Shown here in pieces: positions 1 through 10,800 of a DNA stretch of 64,000 nucleotides. Made by a program: the position numbers and the translations under genes. Position 1 is the stretch's first letter. Each line of letters starts with the position of its first letter. Location of the stretch: contig CM067448.1 in NCBI GenBank assembly GCA_034508935.3, positions 1,805,301 to 1,869,300 on the forward strand, read 5' to 3'. This DNA is from Berghia stephanieae. Lineage: Eukaryota > Mollusca > Gastropoda > Nudibranchia > Aeolidiidae. A model generated the notes under the pieces. The model was not told where the DNA came from and made no database searches. It was given only the letters and a program-made list of their open reading frames with translations.

Positions 1-192
1 TAAATGGAATTGAAGCTTTCACGGACAGACGAATTGTTTTATCAACGTCATCCCCTCAGCTCTCATTCGTCTTTAATATTTCAGTCATCGTGTTTTCTTG
101 ACAAAGGGGCAACCAGACATGCCCACATCGTTTGCCTTTGATAATCAAGTAGAAACTTCCATTCCATTTGACTGACTATTGCTGTTTCTTCT
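1..192. other. Left edge, non-coding
   Basis: Nothing recognisable. There is no long open frame with codon bias; the short minus-strand frame here runs through the adjoining inverted-repeat element and is not supported as a gene. Confidence 0.4.
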
Positions 193-375
193 ATAGGGAA
201 TGAGATTAGCGGAAGAGTAGCGTCCCTTGATTGGACGTCACCCATAGTCTGTGACGTCACCGGCGGAAAAGTTATTAGAGAGAGAACGTCATGTTGGTTG
301 TGCGCATGCGTCTTTCGTCCGCTAGGGTGACGTCCAATCAAGGGACGCTACTCTTCCGCTAATCTCATTCCCTAT
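192..375. mobile_element. MITE with 51-bp perfect inverted repeats and CRE-like sites
   Basis: Bases 193-243 and 325-375 are perfect reverse complements (51 bp) around an 81-bp spacer. CTTC occurs at 188-191 and again at 376-379, a possible 4-bp target duplication (one end carries an extra T). There is no coding capacity, so this is a nonautonomous DNA-transposon derivative of unknown superfamily. The element carries three TGACGTC/GACGTCA-type motifs (about 234-241, 252-259 and 327-334); the central one is the palindrome GTGACGTCAC. It lies about 120 bp upstream of the lectin start codon. Confidence 0.8.
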
Positions 376-496
376 CTTCAAGCAACAACATTCTCATCGT
401 TTATAATAGGAGCACAAAGAACAAGTAGCTGATTGACAACGTGATTTTTTTTCACACTTCATCTTTAGGACAGACAAATCTATTTTCAAAAAAACG

Positions 497-1225
497 ATGT
501 ATTATACTAAAAGTGCACGCCTATTTGTGTTTTCTCTGGTGCTTCTGTTACACGGTCACGTGACAGTCCTCATGTCTATGAGTACGAGTCCTACGGGAAG
601 CCTCTGGAAAAAGATAGAGGACGAGACCAAGAGTGAATACAGGATACATTCAATCGGGGAAGGATGGACGTCCGGATCTGCCCTTGGCTGCGTGATGAGT
701 TGTCTCATCCAATTTGAAAACTGCCTAACCGTCACGTATAATGAATCGTCTGGTCATTGCACCCCGGGAGATTGGATTGGCAAAGGTCACGGGTCATCCA
801 ACCTTCCGTCAACGGTGTCTGTTTTTTACAGGTTAAGTGGGGACAACTCTTCCATGAATAATGGTCTTTACGTGTCCAGAGAAAAAGTGAGTCAATCCGA
901 GGCAAAGAAACTCTGTATTAAAATGGCAGGACGGTCGTTAGTGACGATAAAAGACAAGAAAACTTTCGAAAATGTTGTCAAGGTACGTGGCGACAGTAGA
1001 CAAGAATCACTTAGTGCCTGGGTTGGCCTGGAAGATGTTTATAAAAACAGATCCTTCTACTGGCCGGATGGGGAGCTGTTCGATTCGCAGTCACGGTTTG
1101 GAAAAACCATGTGGGATAAACCCGAGCAGAAAATAGAAAATACCCATTGTGTCTTGCTCATGCACACAGGAAAACTGCGCCAAGTTTCTTGCAACCTTCA
1201 GTGTATTTATGTCTGTGAGATTTAA
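497..1225 (+). CDS. Secreted PAN-like/C-type lectin-domain protein
   Basis: This single open frame of 242 residues has three parts. An N-terminal hydrophobic signal peptide covers about residues 1-26. A cysteine-rich PAN/apple-like segment follows (about 55-112, with CVMSC and NCLTVTYNESSGHC). A C-type lectin domain ends the protein (about 122-241), with the expected LCIKMAG, WVGL, WPDGE, HCVLL and VSCNLQCIYVCEI landmarks. Three N-glycosylation sequons are visible (NES, NSS, NRS). The EPN or QPD sugar-specificity tripeptide is absent; the equivalent stretch reads KPEQKIEN. Classical mannose or galactose binding is therefore not predicted. Proteins of this layout in molluscs are extracellular and often tied to immunity or mucus; that role is inference. 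The start was chosen as the ATG that begins the signal peptide. A CTTTAG acceptor-like site at about 468 could mark a spliced 5' UTR. The gene is flanked by two MITE-like elements. Confidence 0.8.
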   Translation: MYYTKSARLFVFSLVLLLHGHVTVLMSMSTSPTGSLWKKIEDETKSEYRIHSIGEGWTSGSALGCVMSCLIQFENCLTVTYNESSGHCTPGDWIGKGHGSSNLPSTVSVFYRLSGDNSSMNNGLYVSREKVSQSEAKKLCIKMAGRSLVTIKDKKTFENVVKVRGDSRQESLSAWVGLEDVYKNRSFYWPDGELFDSQSRFGKTMWDKPEQKIENTHCVLLMHTGKLRQVSCNLQCIYVCEI

Positions 1226-1259
1226 CTCCAACTCGATGACTGTCAACCATAGTCTCAAA

Positions 1260-1740
1260 ACTGTCATCTGCATTTTTTGCCAAATTGGGACCTAAAATTT
1301 GCCACCCCCCCCCCCCCCCCCAAAAAAAAAAAAAATTTGCCAAGAAATTTGCCAAAAAGACCAAAATTTGCCAATAAATTTGCCGCACTTTGGGTCCTTA
1401 TTTGAAGATTTTTTGACGAAACGATCCATGACTGAAGTTGGAAGTGTATTTGACTTGAGAAATGAAATGACTGTGAATAGCGTTGTTACAAAGATTTTAA
1501 AGGATCATTATCCGTAGAGAGTAGCTTCCTTTGGTTTGGGCCCAGGCAAAGCTGCAACATTTCTCAAGTTTCGCACTTTTTTCTCTCGTTATTTTGTTTT
1601 CGCTTCTTTTTTTCTCCCAAAATTTGCCACGCGATTTGCCAATTTTCCCAAAATTTGCCACGATTTGCCAATTTTGGGAAATTTGCCAAAATTTGCGGAC
1701 CGCCCTGATATTTGCGGCCGCAAAAAATGCAGATGACAGT
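1260..1740. mobile_element. Inverted-repeat element with iterated TTTGCCA motifs
   Basis: ACTGTCATCTGCATTTTTTG at 1260 onward is matched exactly, inverted, at the right end (1720-1740): a perfect 21-bp terminal repeat. The interior carries about 11 copies of (A)TTTGCCA, in two clusters at 1276-1385 and 1622-1697, plus a C-run followed by an A-run at 1304-1334. No transposase is present. Iterated subterminal motifs resemble transposase-binding arrays of some DNA transposons, but I cannot assign a superfamily. It begins 35 bp after the lectin stop codon and so is probably transcribed in that 3' UTR. Confidence 0.65.
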
Positions 1741-2100
1741 CATAACGGTAAGACATCGCCAGGAACAGATTTGTAACACTGGCTATATTCCATTATGTAA
1801 TTCCTATGATATCAGTGGTGATTAGGATAGGCAACATTCAAGTTCTATAATTGTTTTGGGTTGAGGCCATTGTTGTCATGGGATATACAACTCTGCCTTG
1901 GTTTGGCTGTATTCCAATGACAACAAGGGGCCCATAATAATTCGGGTCATCAGACTTGTAACCATGTGCACGTCGAGCTACTGGGTCACACAACGTTCTT
2001 CAATTTTCAAGCCAAGATTTAATCTTTTTTTAAAAAAATAAGAATCCTTTAACTTTTATTATCTTTGGGTTTTTTTTTTCCACAACGCTTGACATTGACA
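1741..2100. other. Intergenic, nothing recognised
   Basis: AT-rich sequence with short A and T runs. No coding frame or repeat family shared with the rest of the window was recognised. Confidence 0.4.
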
Positions 2101-2402
2101 ATTGGATTCAATAGTTTGATGTCACGTCGCCCAGCAACGGCGAGCAGCGTGCTTCTAAACAAAGAAAATTGGTACTTTTTATTCTTCATGCTGGCTAGAT
2201 CTTTTCATATGTCATGTGATCAGAATGTATAAAAGTCAAAACATGGTCATATTTATAATGTTTTTCTCCTCTGGATACACTTTTATGCTCGTCCGAGAAA
2301 TATTTCATAAAGGCGTCCGCCATGTTTCCGATAGTTTAGAGCCAGTTACTAAGTTACTATGCCTCATTAAGAGGGAAGTGACATCATGACTGTTGAAGCC
2401 AA
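2101..2402 (+). repeat. Dispersed ~300-bp repeat, copy 1 of 2
   Basis: This block is closely matched, in the same orientation, at 38142-38442, from ATTGGATTCAATAG to GACTGTTGAAGC. The two copies differ by scattered substitutions and small indels. No open frame and no terminal inverted repeats were seen, so the class is unknown. Confidence 0.7.
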
Positions 2403-2936
2403 TTATCAGTTGACACAACAGGAAAAAATCAGATTAAAGACTGAAGCAACACCCAAGCCATATATTTGTTTATTGTCAATTTTTCCCAGAATCCAAATTT
2501 GGTGTTCGATGCTATTTACATAAATGAAGATCGTACCAGCCTGCCATTGGTCGATCCAGTCAATACACAGTGAACATTTCTTTATCTTTTGCCAAACACT
2601 TCTCAAAAGCACACAATGTTTGGTGGAATTCCTTATGTCTCAGTTGGTACAAAATAGCTTCACAAGAAAAAGGACTTGTATCGGCCTTGGGTAGTCCAAT
2701 TTTTTTTTTTGACTCCTTGTCCAACAGCAGTGATTGGGAAGCTGGGTCTGTTGATATGGTGGAGCATACTTTGCGAAAGACTAGCATCCAATCATAGGGT
2801 AACAAGCAATTGCCATTGTCAACTGAAGACTGTTGGAAAGCAGAATAAACGTTGGATCTATAGGCCTTATGGCTGCATAGGACGAATACTGCATGGGACA
2901 AATTCGAGAGCTGGCTGTGGTGTCAGATCAAAGTAT

Positions 2937-3182
2937 GAAAAAGGAGTTTATGAAAGAATAATACAAGTTCTAATCATCCTGCATCGACAAGGATTGAACC
3001 TAAGACCTCCTGTCAACCAGTCAGACGTGTAACGGGAACCATTTCACCATACCTTAATGGCACACATCTGACCGTTATTCAGGAGGCCTAAGGTTCAATC
3101 CCCAGTCAAGGGAGGATGACTTCAACCTGTATTTTTTCTTTCTGTCTTGCATGGCCCTGTTTCATACACACCTTTAAAGATG
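2937..3182. mobile_element. Foldback element with tRNA-like arms (copy 1)
   Basis: The two halves are imperfect inverted copies of each other. The left arm contains GGATTGAACCTAAGACCTCC. The inverted right arm carries GGGGATTGAACCTTAGGCCT and ends in the family terminus AAAGGTGTGTATGAAACAG (read on the minus strand). The GGTTCAATCC strings resemble tRNA B boxes, so the element looks like a head-to-head pair of tRNA-derived units. Confidence 0.55.
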
Positions 3183-3237
3183 TCCATCTTACACTTACAC
3201 TGGTTCCTGTCCCTTCATTTGTCTTATTGTTTGTTTT

Positions 3238-3690
3238 AAACAGTTTTACGGCGATCGTGACAAATTTTTGTCATTTCAGCGCCAGGAAAAAGGAAGAAAA
3301 TGGGATTGTCATAACATTCTAGATGTACACAAGAGAATAAGTAAGGGAGATCACCTAAAAGTCTCATCCAGACATAAGCTCAAGATGCCACTAAGAGGTA
3401 TACACTCAAATGTTTACAAACCATTGTTCAAAACAAAAATATATCATTATTATAACAGAGATTATCTACAAGGGAAAAAATATCCTCTCCAAAAACTATA
3501 ACTATACATCTGACTGTTTCCCTACCAGTCAAGGACTCCAGCCGGGCCAGAACAATACAAAGTAATCTCATTCCAAGAAAAAAACAGAAAGTAAATTGGA
3601 AAACAGATAGAGGGATAGCAGACACCGTAAGAAACATCCTAGCCACAAAAAAAAAACCCAGTCAGGGTAGACAGGAGGGGGGGGGGGGGG
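3238..3690 (+). repeat. Family A dispersed repeat, copy 1
   Basis: One of about ten copies of an unclassified ~0.5-kb repeat. The family starts near GGTTTTACGGCGCTTG, passes CAGCGCCAGTAAAAAGGAAG and GATCACCTAAAAGTCTCATC, and ends near TTTGACTGTTTCCCTCCCAG and a CCACCATGGGAGGTC-like segment. This copy has a variant head and a nearly complete body. A G-run (3677-3692) separates it from a SINE. Confidence 0.65.
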
Positions 3691-3694
3691 GGGT

Positions 3695-3785
3695 CAGAAA
3701 ATAATACCAACTTCGCCTGGGATCAACCTCTGTCGACCTATGCGTGTGAAGCAAGTGTTCTACCACCTAAGCTATGAGGATCCCA
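3695..3785 (-). mobile_element. tRNA-derived SINE head (SINE-1)
   Basis: Read on the minus strand, it begins GGATCCTCATAGCTTAGGTG and continues GTAGAACACTTGCTTCACAC, with a degenerate B box around GGTTGATCCC. It belongs to the same family as 15270-15555, 39459-39705 and 43733-43815. Only the tRNA-like head is kept here. Confidence 0.5.
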
Positions 3786-4456
3786 ATCCTTGGACGAGTT
3801 CAGACACAAAACCAATGTCACTGATCGTTTATAAAAAGAGTCGCTAAATTGAAAAGTGAATGAAAATTTCGCAAAAAAAAATTTTTTTAATTAAAAATAA
3901 ATAATAGCAAAACAGCTACAGACCGCGGATATCAAGGAAATACCAAGGAAGGAAAAAGAAAAAAAAATGTTCATGATCCCAAATCAACAGGGACTTGGGT
4001 GTATTTCTGTGACATGATGGAAAATGATGTGAGATGAACAAATAGTCACAGTAATAGATATCAATATGGATTAAATACATCCAAAATATATGTGACAAAT
4101 CATTTGGTTTTGAAGATAGATAAGTCAGTCTTTGATGTGAAACTAACAACAATATGGACAACATAGGTAGAATAGTAACAATACAAAACAACATTGGTAT
4201 TATAAAATACTTATAAATAACATTTTTCTCTGTAATCAATTATCACATAGAGGAAATCTATATTCATCATGATGCAGGTGCGTGGCAAAATGGGTTTTTG
4301 TTGTTGTTTTTTTTTTTGCATGAGTTAAGAATCAAATATTTCTTTAATGCCTTTTAGATTGTATCAATGTGCCAAACAAAAATAACATTGATGCATAGGA
4401 GGAAAGCTAGAACATTATAGACAAATGGTTCATCTGTACATGTACCACATGAGTTT

Positions 4457-4635
4457 TGTTTGGTTGTTTTTAAGGGTTTTACGGCGCTTGTAACACATTA
4501 AGGTCATATCAGCGCCACTAAAAAGGAAGAAAATGGGATAGTAAAAAGTTTTAGAATTACAATTAAAGCACATAAGAAAAGTTAAGACAAAGGGGAATTG
4601 GTTCAAATAGAAAAGAAGGGAGAGACAAAATGTAT
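4457..4635 (+). repeat. Family A dispersed repeat, copy 2 (head only)
   Basis: Only the first ~170 bp of the family are kept (GGGTTTTACGGCGCTTGTAA through GACAAAGGGGAATTGG), well conserved against copies 4 and 9; the body is missing. Confidence 0.65.
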
Positions 4636-5019
4636 CTTTTCCATAGAGAGGATATATGGCTATTTGAACTTGTAAATTTTACCAACTTCAGTTGACACCA
4701 CATAAGTTGATGACACTTTACATGATTTTTGTCCTCAAAAGACATAAAGATAAGTAAAAAAAATATGAACTCCTTGACAATGCGTGAGACAAATACATCT
4801 GCCAGTCAGGCTAAGTTACACTTGAAGACACACCAGACAAATCTGTCCTATGGAGTTTTCATCTAGTTTGCTATCACAGCCTTACTCATTGATATAAGAG
4901 CGAAAAATAAATATTGTCCACTTATTGATTTTTTTCGTTTACAGTTTGGTTTCATGACTATCATGTAACAACTATACAACAATAGCTTTCACAATATCCA
5001 TAGTATTGTTTGTTTTGTT

Positions 5020-5530
5020 TGGTGATAGTGACAGGGGTTTTATAGCTCTAGCCACATTATTAGGTCATTTTAGCACCAGTGAAAAGGAGGATGATAGAGG
5101 AAAAGTTGAAGATCTGAAGTAAAAAGCACCAAAGAACAATCAAGACAAAGGATACTTTCAAAAAGGCAACATAAGATTGTAGGAATTCATCCATCCATGA
5201 ACCTGTTTTGGTTTACCGGCCCTGACGAAGAATCCCACTAGGAAGAATACACTCGATTTTTTACAGAGTACAATATATTTAAAACCAAAAATCATGATAG
5301 TACATGACATAACAAAGAGATGATTTACAATGAAAAAAATAGCCTCACCCTAAAAAAGTAACTAAACATTTGTTGGTTGATTCCCTCCAGCTAGAGACAT
5401 CCCCAGGACCTGGCAAAAACTGATCAATCTCAACCCAGAACCAAGACAGAGAGCAACGTGGAAAGGGAAAACCGTTATGGAGGATAGAAGACAGCATGTG
5501 ACCTTTCTACACCCCATGGAAGGTCAGAAT
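5020..5530 (+). repeat. Family A dispersed repeat, copy 3 (diverged)
   Basis: A diverged copy: the head reads GGGGTTTTATAGCTCTAGCC, the middle keeps AAAAAGCACCAAAGAACAAT, and the end keeps TTGATTCCCTCCAGC and CCATGGAAGGTC. It appears older than copies 2, 4 and 5. Confidence 0.6.
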
Positions 5531-5854
5531 ATTCATCAGAACAATGATGGAAATAAAGTAATCCCAGCCAACTTCAACATGTGTCAGTATCAAATTCCCA
5601 ACACCATTTGCTTTCTAACATTACATTTCATACAATAAACTTTGGACCAAACAAAGAAAACACAGTATGTTCATGAAGAAAAATGGTTCATCTTCTTTCA
5701 GAGCTATTTTTGATTTGCAAGATTATTTCAATGGCAAAGTCCATACCAATAATATCGGTGTTAGTAGTGAATGAAGATTTGTGTATACTGAGATAGTCGT
5801 GGTGAGGGATGAGTGGATTCATTCCAAGTTGGACAATCAATACTGTGTGTGTTT

Positions 5855-6375
5855 GTTTGGTTGTTTTTAAGGGTTTTACGGCACTTGCAACACATTAAGG
5901 TCATATCAGCGCCAGTAAAAAGGAAGAAAAAGAGATAGTTATAAGTTCTAGAATTACAATTAAAGCACCCAAGAAAAAGTAAGACAAAGGGGAATTGGAT
6001 CAAATAGGGAACAGATGTAGATTCCAAGAGCACACTATCAAAGTACATAGTTTGAGATCACCTAAAAGTTTCAGCAGACACAAGCACAGGTCCTCACAAG
6101 GAGGAATACACTCAAATATTTACAAATCATATTTTACATGTAGACAAAAATAATACAGTACATAACCGAGACATGATTTACAAGAAAAAAAATATCATCT
6201 CCCAAAACTAACTATATATTCGACTGTTTCCCTCTCAGCCAGGGTATCCGGCCAGGGCCAGGACAAAACCCAAGTAATCTCATTCCAAGTCAAAGACAGA
6301 AAGCAAGTTGGAAAACAGATATAGGGGGATAGAAGACACAGTAAGTACCTCCCTGCCCACTATGGGAGGATCAAT
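5855..6375 (+). repeat. Family A dispersed repeat, copy 4 (full length)
   Basis: The best full-length copy (about 520 bp), running from GGGTTTTACGGCACTTGCAA to CCACTATGGGAGG. It has no coding potential and no clear terminal inverted repeats or poly-A tail, so the transposition class is not evident. Confidence 0.7.
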
Positions 6376-6607
6376 ACTGTAGTGTGACAACATTGGTTAG
6401 AAGTTTGATAAAATACAATAGAATGTTGTATATGTATAATCTAATTGTATCACATACGACACACATGATGTCATCAACAAGATAAAATCTATTTCTAGGT
6501 GTTGAATGGTGACACTTGAATGGTGACACGTGTGTCATACCAATCTATAATGTTTATATGGTAGGGGGCCCGAATTTCGACACTGGTCGTCAAGTCGACA
6601 CTCTTAG

Positions 6608-6720
6608 AGAGCCTGCTTTCAAGCCTGTTTTTCACCTAAATTTATGTTTTCGGACATAAAAACATTGATCCTGCTTTCAAGCCTGTTTTTCACCTAAATT
6701 TATGTTTTTGGACATAAAAG
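6608..6720. repeat. Two-copy ~56-bp tandem duplication
   Basis: The unit that starts CCTGCTTTCAAGCCTG and ends GGACATAAAA is present twice with almost no change (about 6609-6664 and 6669-6720). Confidence 0.7.
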
Positions 6721-6844
6721 AAATACACACCTAAGGACCAACTATCTCATTTTATGTCATGAGTTATCATTTTACTGAGTTAATAATATAATACATTGAA
6801 ATAAGACAGAGAAAAGAGCAGTGGATCTTTTTTCCCCAAGTTAG

Positions 6845-7295
6845 TTTGTTTTTGTTTTTAAGGGTTTTACGGCGCTTGCAACACATTTAGGTTATATCAG
6901 CGCCAGTAAAAAGGAAGAAAATGGGATAGTCCAAAGTTCTAGAATTATAATTAAAGCACCCAAGAGAGAGTAAGACAAAGGGGAATTGGGAACAAATAGG
7001 GATCAGATGTAGATTCCAAGAGCATACCATCAATGTACTTAGCTTGAGATCACCTACAAGTCTCATCCGGACACAAGCACAAAATCCAACCAAGAGGAAT
7101 ACACTCAAATGCTAACATTATACATTGAAAATAACAAATATAATAATACATAACAGAGAGATGATTTACAAGGAAAAAAATATCATCTCTCAAAACAATA
7201 ACTATGCATTTGACTGTTTCCCTCCCAGCCAGGACTCGGGCCAGGGCCAGGACAAAACCAAGTAATCTCATTCCAAGACAAAGACATCCCCAAGT
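6845..7295 (+). repeat. Family A dispersed repeat, copy 5
   Basis: Near full-length: head GGGTTTTACGGCGCTTGCAA, tail TTTGACTGTTTCCCTCCCAG and CAAGTAATCTCATTCCAAG, truncated before the terminal GGGAGGTC segment. Confidence 0.7.
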
Positions 7296-7452
7296 TAGGA
7301 TATGCCACTGCATGTGTAGAACTCGTGATGTACGTGTCGAAATAAGGGCCACCATCAGAAAAAAATTACACACCTCAAAAAATAAAAATTGCGAGCGTAA
7401 ATGGAAAGGTAGAATATATTAATTTATATGATATTAAAGAAAAATCATATAT

Positions 7453-7458
7453 TTATTT
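7453..7458 (-). promoter_or_regulatory. Candidate polyadenylation signal of TCF25
   Basis: AATAAA on the minus strand, about 180 bp past the TCF25 stop codon. It is the first canonical hexamer noted downstream, but in AT-rich sequence this is weak evidence. Confidence 0.35.
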
Positions 7459-7639
7459 GATGGTACAAACTGCACGATGATATCTTGAAAACAAAACGAG
7501 CAGCAAAGTTTTACACAAAGCACACCAAAATCAAGGTCACAGGGTGTATAAATTCAGGCACCCAACCTTACATCAATGGTCATGTGTTTTAATCAAGATA
7601 ACAAAATGTATCAAATAATCAATGGTATCACACGCCGTG

Positions 7640-7888
7640 TCAATGACGACGCCTATCAAAGTCTTCCTGTTCCTCTTCCCAATCTCTCTCATTGTCTTCA
7701 TCCTCATCCCAGTGGGCAGCCATGCCATCGGCAGCACCAGGAATTTCATCAGGACCACGAAGGTCTGTCAACAAGGCTCTCATTGCATCCATGATGGCAT
7801 TGACACTGTGTTGGATTTGGTGGGGGATGGCCTGGGCTCCTTCCTCCTCTCCTCCTGCAGCAACGGCCATAGCTGGCTCTGGAGGGGC
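7640..7888 (-). CDS. TCF25: TCF25 exon 17 (C-terminus)
   Basis: Acceptor TTGTCCCAG, phase 0, 82 codons plus TGA. It encodes the alanine/proline-rich linker, an amphipathic stretch around NAIMDAMRALLTDLRG, and the acidic tail DEDEDNERDWEEEQED. This corresponds to the human NRLMLAVRDMMANF region and acidic end. Confidence 0.9.
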   Translation of the reverse strand, partial: APPEPAMAVAAGGEEEGAQAIPHQIQHSVNAIMDAMRALLTDLRGPDEIPGAADGMAAHWDEDEDNERDWEEEQEDFDRRRH

Positions 7889-10800
7889 CTGGGACAATGT
7901 ATAAATATAATATTCAATTCATTACAGTATATATTGACAGGCATAGACGGTTGACTGATCCAGATCTATATATAGATGTGCAATGTATCTATTCCAACTG
8001 GACATACAGAGACCTTTTTTTTTTTTTAACGTCTAATTGGACTTTACATCAACTATAGTGAAGCACTTTGGGAGAATTTATTGGATATTGTGGTATATAA
8101 AGTTCCTGGTTGTGTCTTTGGGTAAGGCACTTAACACACATTACCCCATATGTATCACGTGTGAAGGAGTCCCTGGCTATAGGCAGAGACAGAGATTGTA
8201 AGAGTTAGTACAAAAAGGATGACTGACAGGCGACATGAACTGGATGAAATGGAAATGTGATCCATACAGCCTGTTGGGGCAATAAATGAAACATTGTGAA
8301 GCTTATAAGGCATGGTAAATCTGTGGACATGCGCGACATAAATGTTCATATTTATTCAACACGATGACCCCAAACCAGCCATTTGAAAATAAAGTCACAG
8401 GTTTCAAATCTTTTTACAAACCGTGGGTAACCTTAATCCATCGATATCTAAAGGAAAAGTTTTCCCACCCCAACAAAAGCAGTGTTCTAAATCACAGTAC
8501 AATATTGTCACATTGTGACAGTACACAGTATTCAAATTTTGATAAAGATCTGGAAAAGGTGTGTATGACACGTAGAAAGAAAATTTCTAGGAAAAAAAAA
8601 ATCAGCCTGCCTTTAATTTTGCCTCAAGGCAGGCTGATCTTTGGGATGTTTATTTTCTTTCTACTTTGTCTATCACTCTGTCATACACACTTTATTCAGA
8701 TCTTTGTCTTACATCAGTGCCTGCTCCTTAAGGGGGTATGCAAGGCTAATTTTTGCCCGATACCAAAATTGAGTCATTGACATTTTTGGGTACTTGAACT
8801 ATTCAACTTTCGATTTTTTCCATTTATACCACTGAAAAGAATGTTTAAATTACTTTTTAAAACGATTTTTCAACCCCTATGCTTATACAATGTTCATCAA
8901 AAAGACCCCTTCTTATGAACAAAAACTCCTTAGCAACAAAGGTTTCTATCAAAGTAGTATCCACATGTTATACATCATTAGAAATCAAATAAAATACCTG
9001 AAATTATAGTATCGAGTATGAAAAACAATTATCTCCCAGCATTTGGTAATTTCTGTTTTGAATCAGAGTGGATCCATCTAAAAATAGTTTTAAAATGTTT
9101 TCTTCTCTAACTTTAACGGCTATTTTCTCAGTTCGTCTCTTTTTTGACATACAAAAGTTAACTCTTCCCACAGTGTTCAATATACAATCTTGAAACTTGG
9201 AGATATTGTGGACAAGACATATTGTCTAAAAAAAACACCCAAGATTATTTCGATATTTTAATAACTTTTTTTAAAGATTTTTTTTTTCTCTAAAAATTCC
9301 CAAATTTCAAGATTTAAAAACTTTCCATCAGTAAATCAGCCATAACTGAAAACCCTACGCCCTATCTCTTAAAACTTGGGTCATTTTTTAGATAATAGAA
9401 CAAACTAGATACATGCCAAATTTTATTTCAATAGAAGCCTGGGTTTTTGAGCCTTTGCCTTTTTAAAAAATCAAGATGGCCGCCAAACAATTTTGGTTTC
9501 CAAATCAATGGATGATTTATTTCAATTTATAATTTCTATTTTTAAAGTCCTTATGCCAATTACTATCAAGTACAATAAGTTTCATCAATATAAGTGTAAA
9601 ATGGGAGATTTTAGTCGATACCCCCTTAATTTGTCACTCACATTTTGGTCGTACGTAGGCAGTAAGGATTCCAGCAGGAGGCCAAGCATGTTCCGTTGTC
9701 TGGTTTCTGGCCCTCTACTTGTTTGCTGGCTGGACCTGTAGACAAGCATGTATTGAATGTGAATATATATATATATATATATATATATAGACTCCAACAC
9801 AAACACCCATACCCTACATAATGAATCACTAATACAATGAAGGACAATCAATAATTTTACAAATGGACCATCAAAATTTCCACATTGAAATAATCTCAGC
9901 AGGATTCCCTCTAGAAAGACACACAAGTTATGACAGGAGCAGCATGGCTCAGCACTATGGTCTTTGCCTTGTAGCCAAAAGGTACTGAGTTTAACCACCT
10001 GTGACGTGGTGTGGCCTTGACTAAGTCATCTCACCCTAGCTCACTTTGAGCACTGCATTGTGGCTAAGGCCTGGGTTATTCCATACTTTGCTTGGAATGG
10101 ACCCAAAAGACAATTTTTTATTTTAACTACATATTCATGACAACATTATTCCCATAAAACAATAACAACAACAAAGGGGTAATTTACAAAGATCAAAATA
10201 CATCATTTCCTCCCTTATTGCATACAAAGAATGAGGACAGTTTTAGATATTTTATCAGAAGGCGGACGGTTGTATGTATTTTGGTTTTGAAGGGTTTTAA
10301 GGCACTTGTGGCACAGTTAGGTCATTTCAGTGTCAGTAAAAGGAAGATAACTGAATAGTTTTTAAAAAATTCTTGTTTTCCAATTAAAAGCACAAAAAAG
10401 TAGGATAAAGGGGATTGGTTCAAATACCAAACAGAAGGATATTCCAAGAGTCTGGATTCAGTGTACAAAGTTTGAGATCACCTAAAAGTATCATCCAGGC
10501 AAAGGCATAGGATCCAACCAAGAGGAAGACATCAAATGTTTACAGAATATATTCAAAACTTAAACTAAAACAATACACAACAGAGAGATGATCTACAAGG
10601 AAAAATATACCCCTAAAAATTAATACTATACATTTGACTGTTTCCCTCTCAGCCAATGACTTGGCCAGGGCCAGGACAGGCCAAGTAATTTCATTCCAAG
10701 ACAAGGAGATAAAGTAATCTGGAAATGCAAGACATACAGATGGAATAAGAGACGCAGCAAAGGTGACCTTTCCACCCACCATGGGAGGTCAAAAGAACCC

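Noticed and set aside
7204-7422. Short Arg/Thr-rich frame in a family A copy
   Set aside because: Lies inside a non-coding dispersed repeat and is not conserved between its copies.
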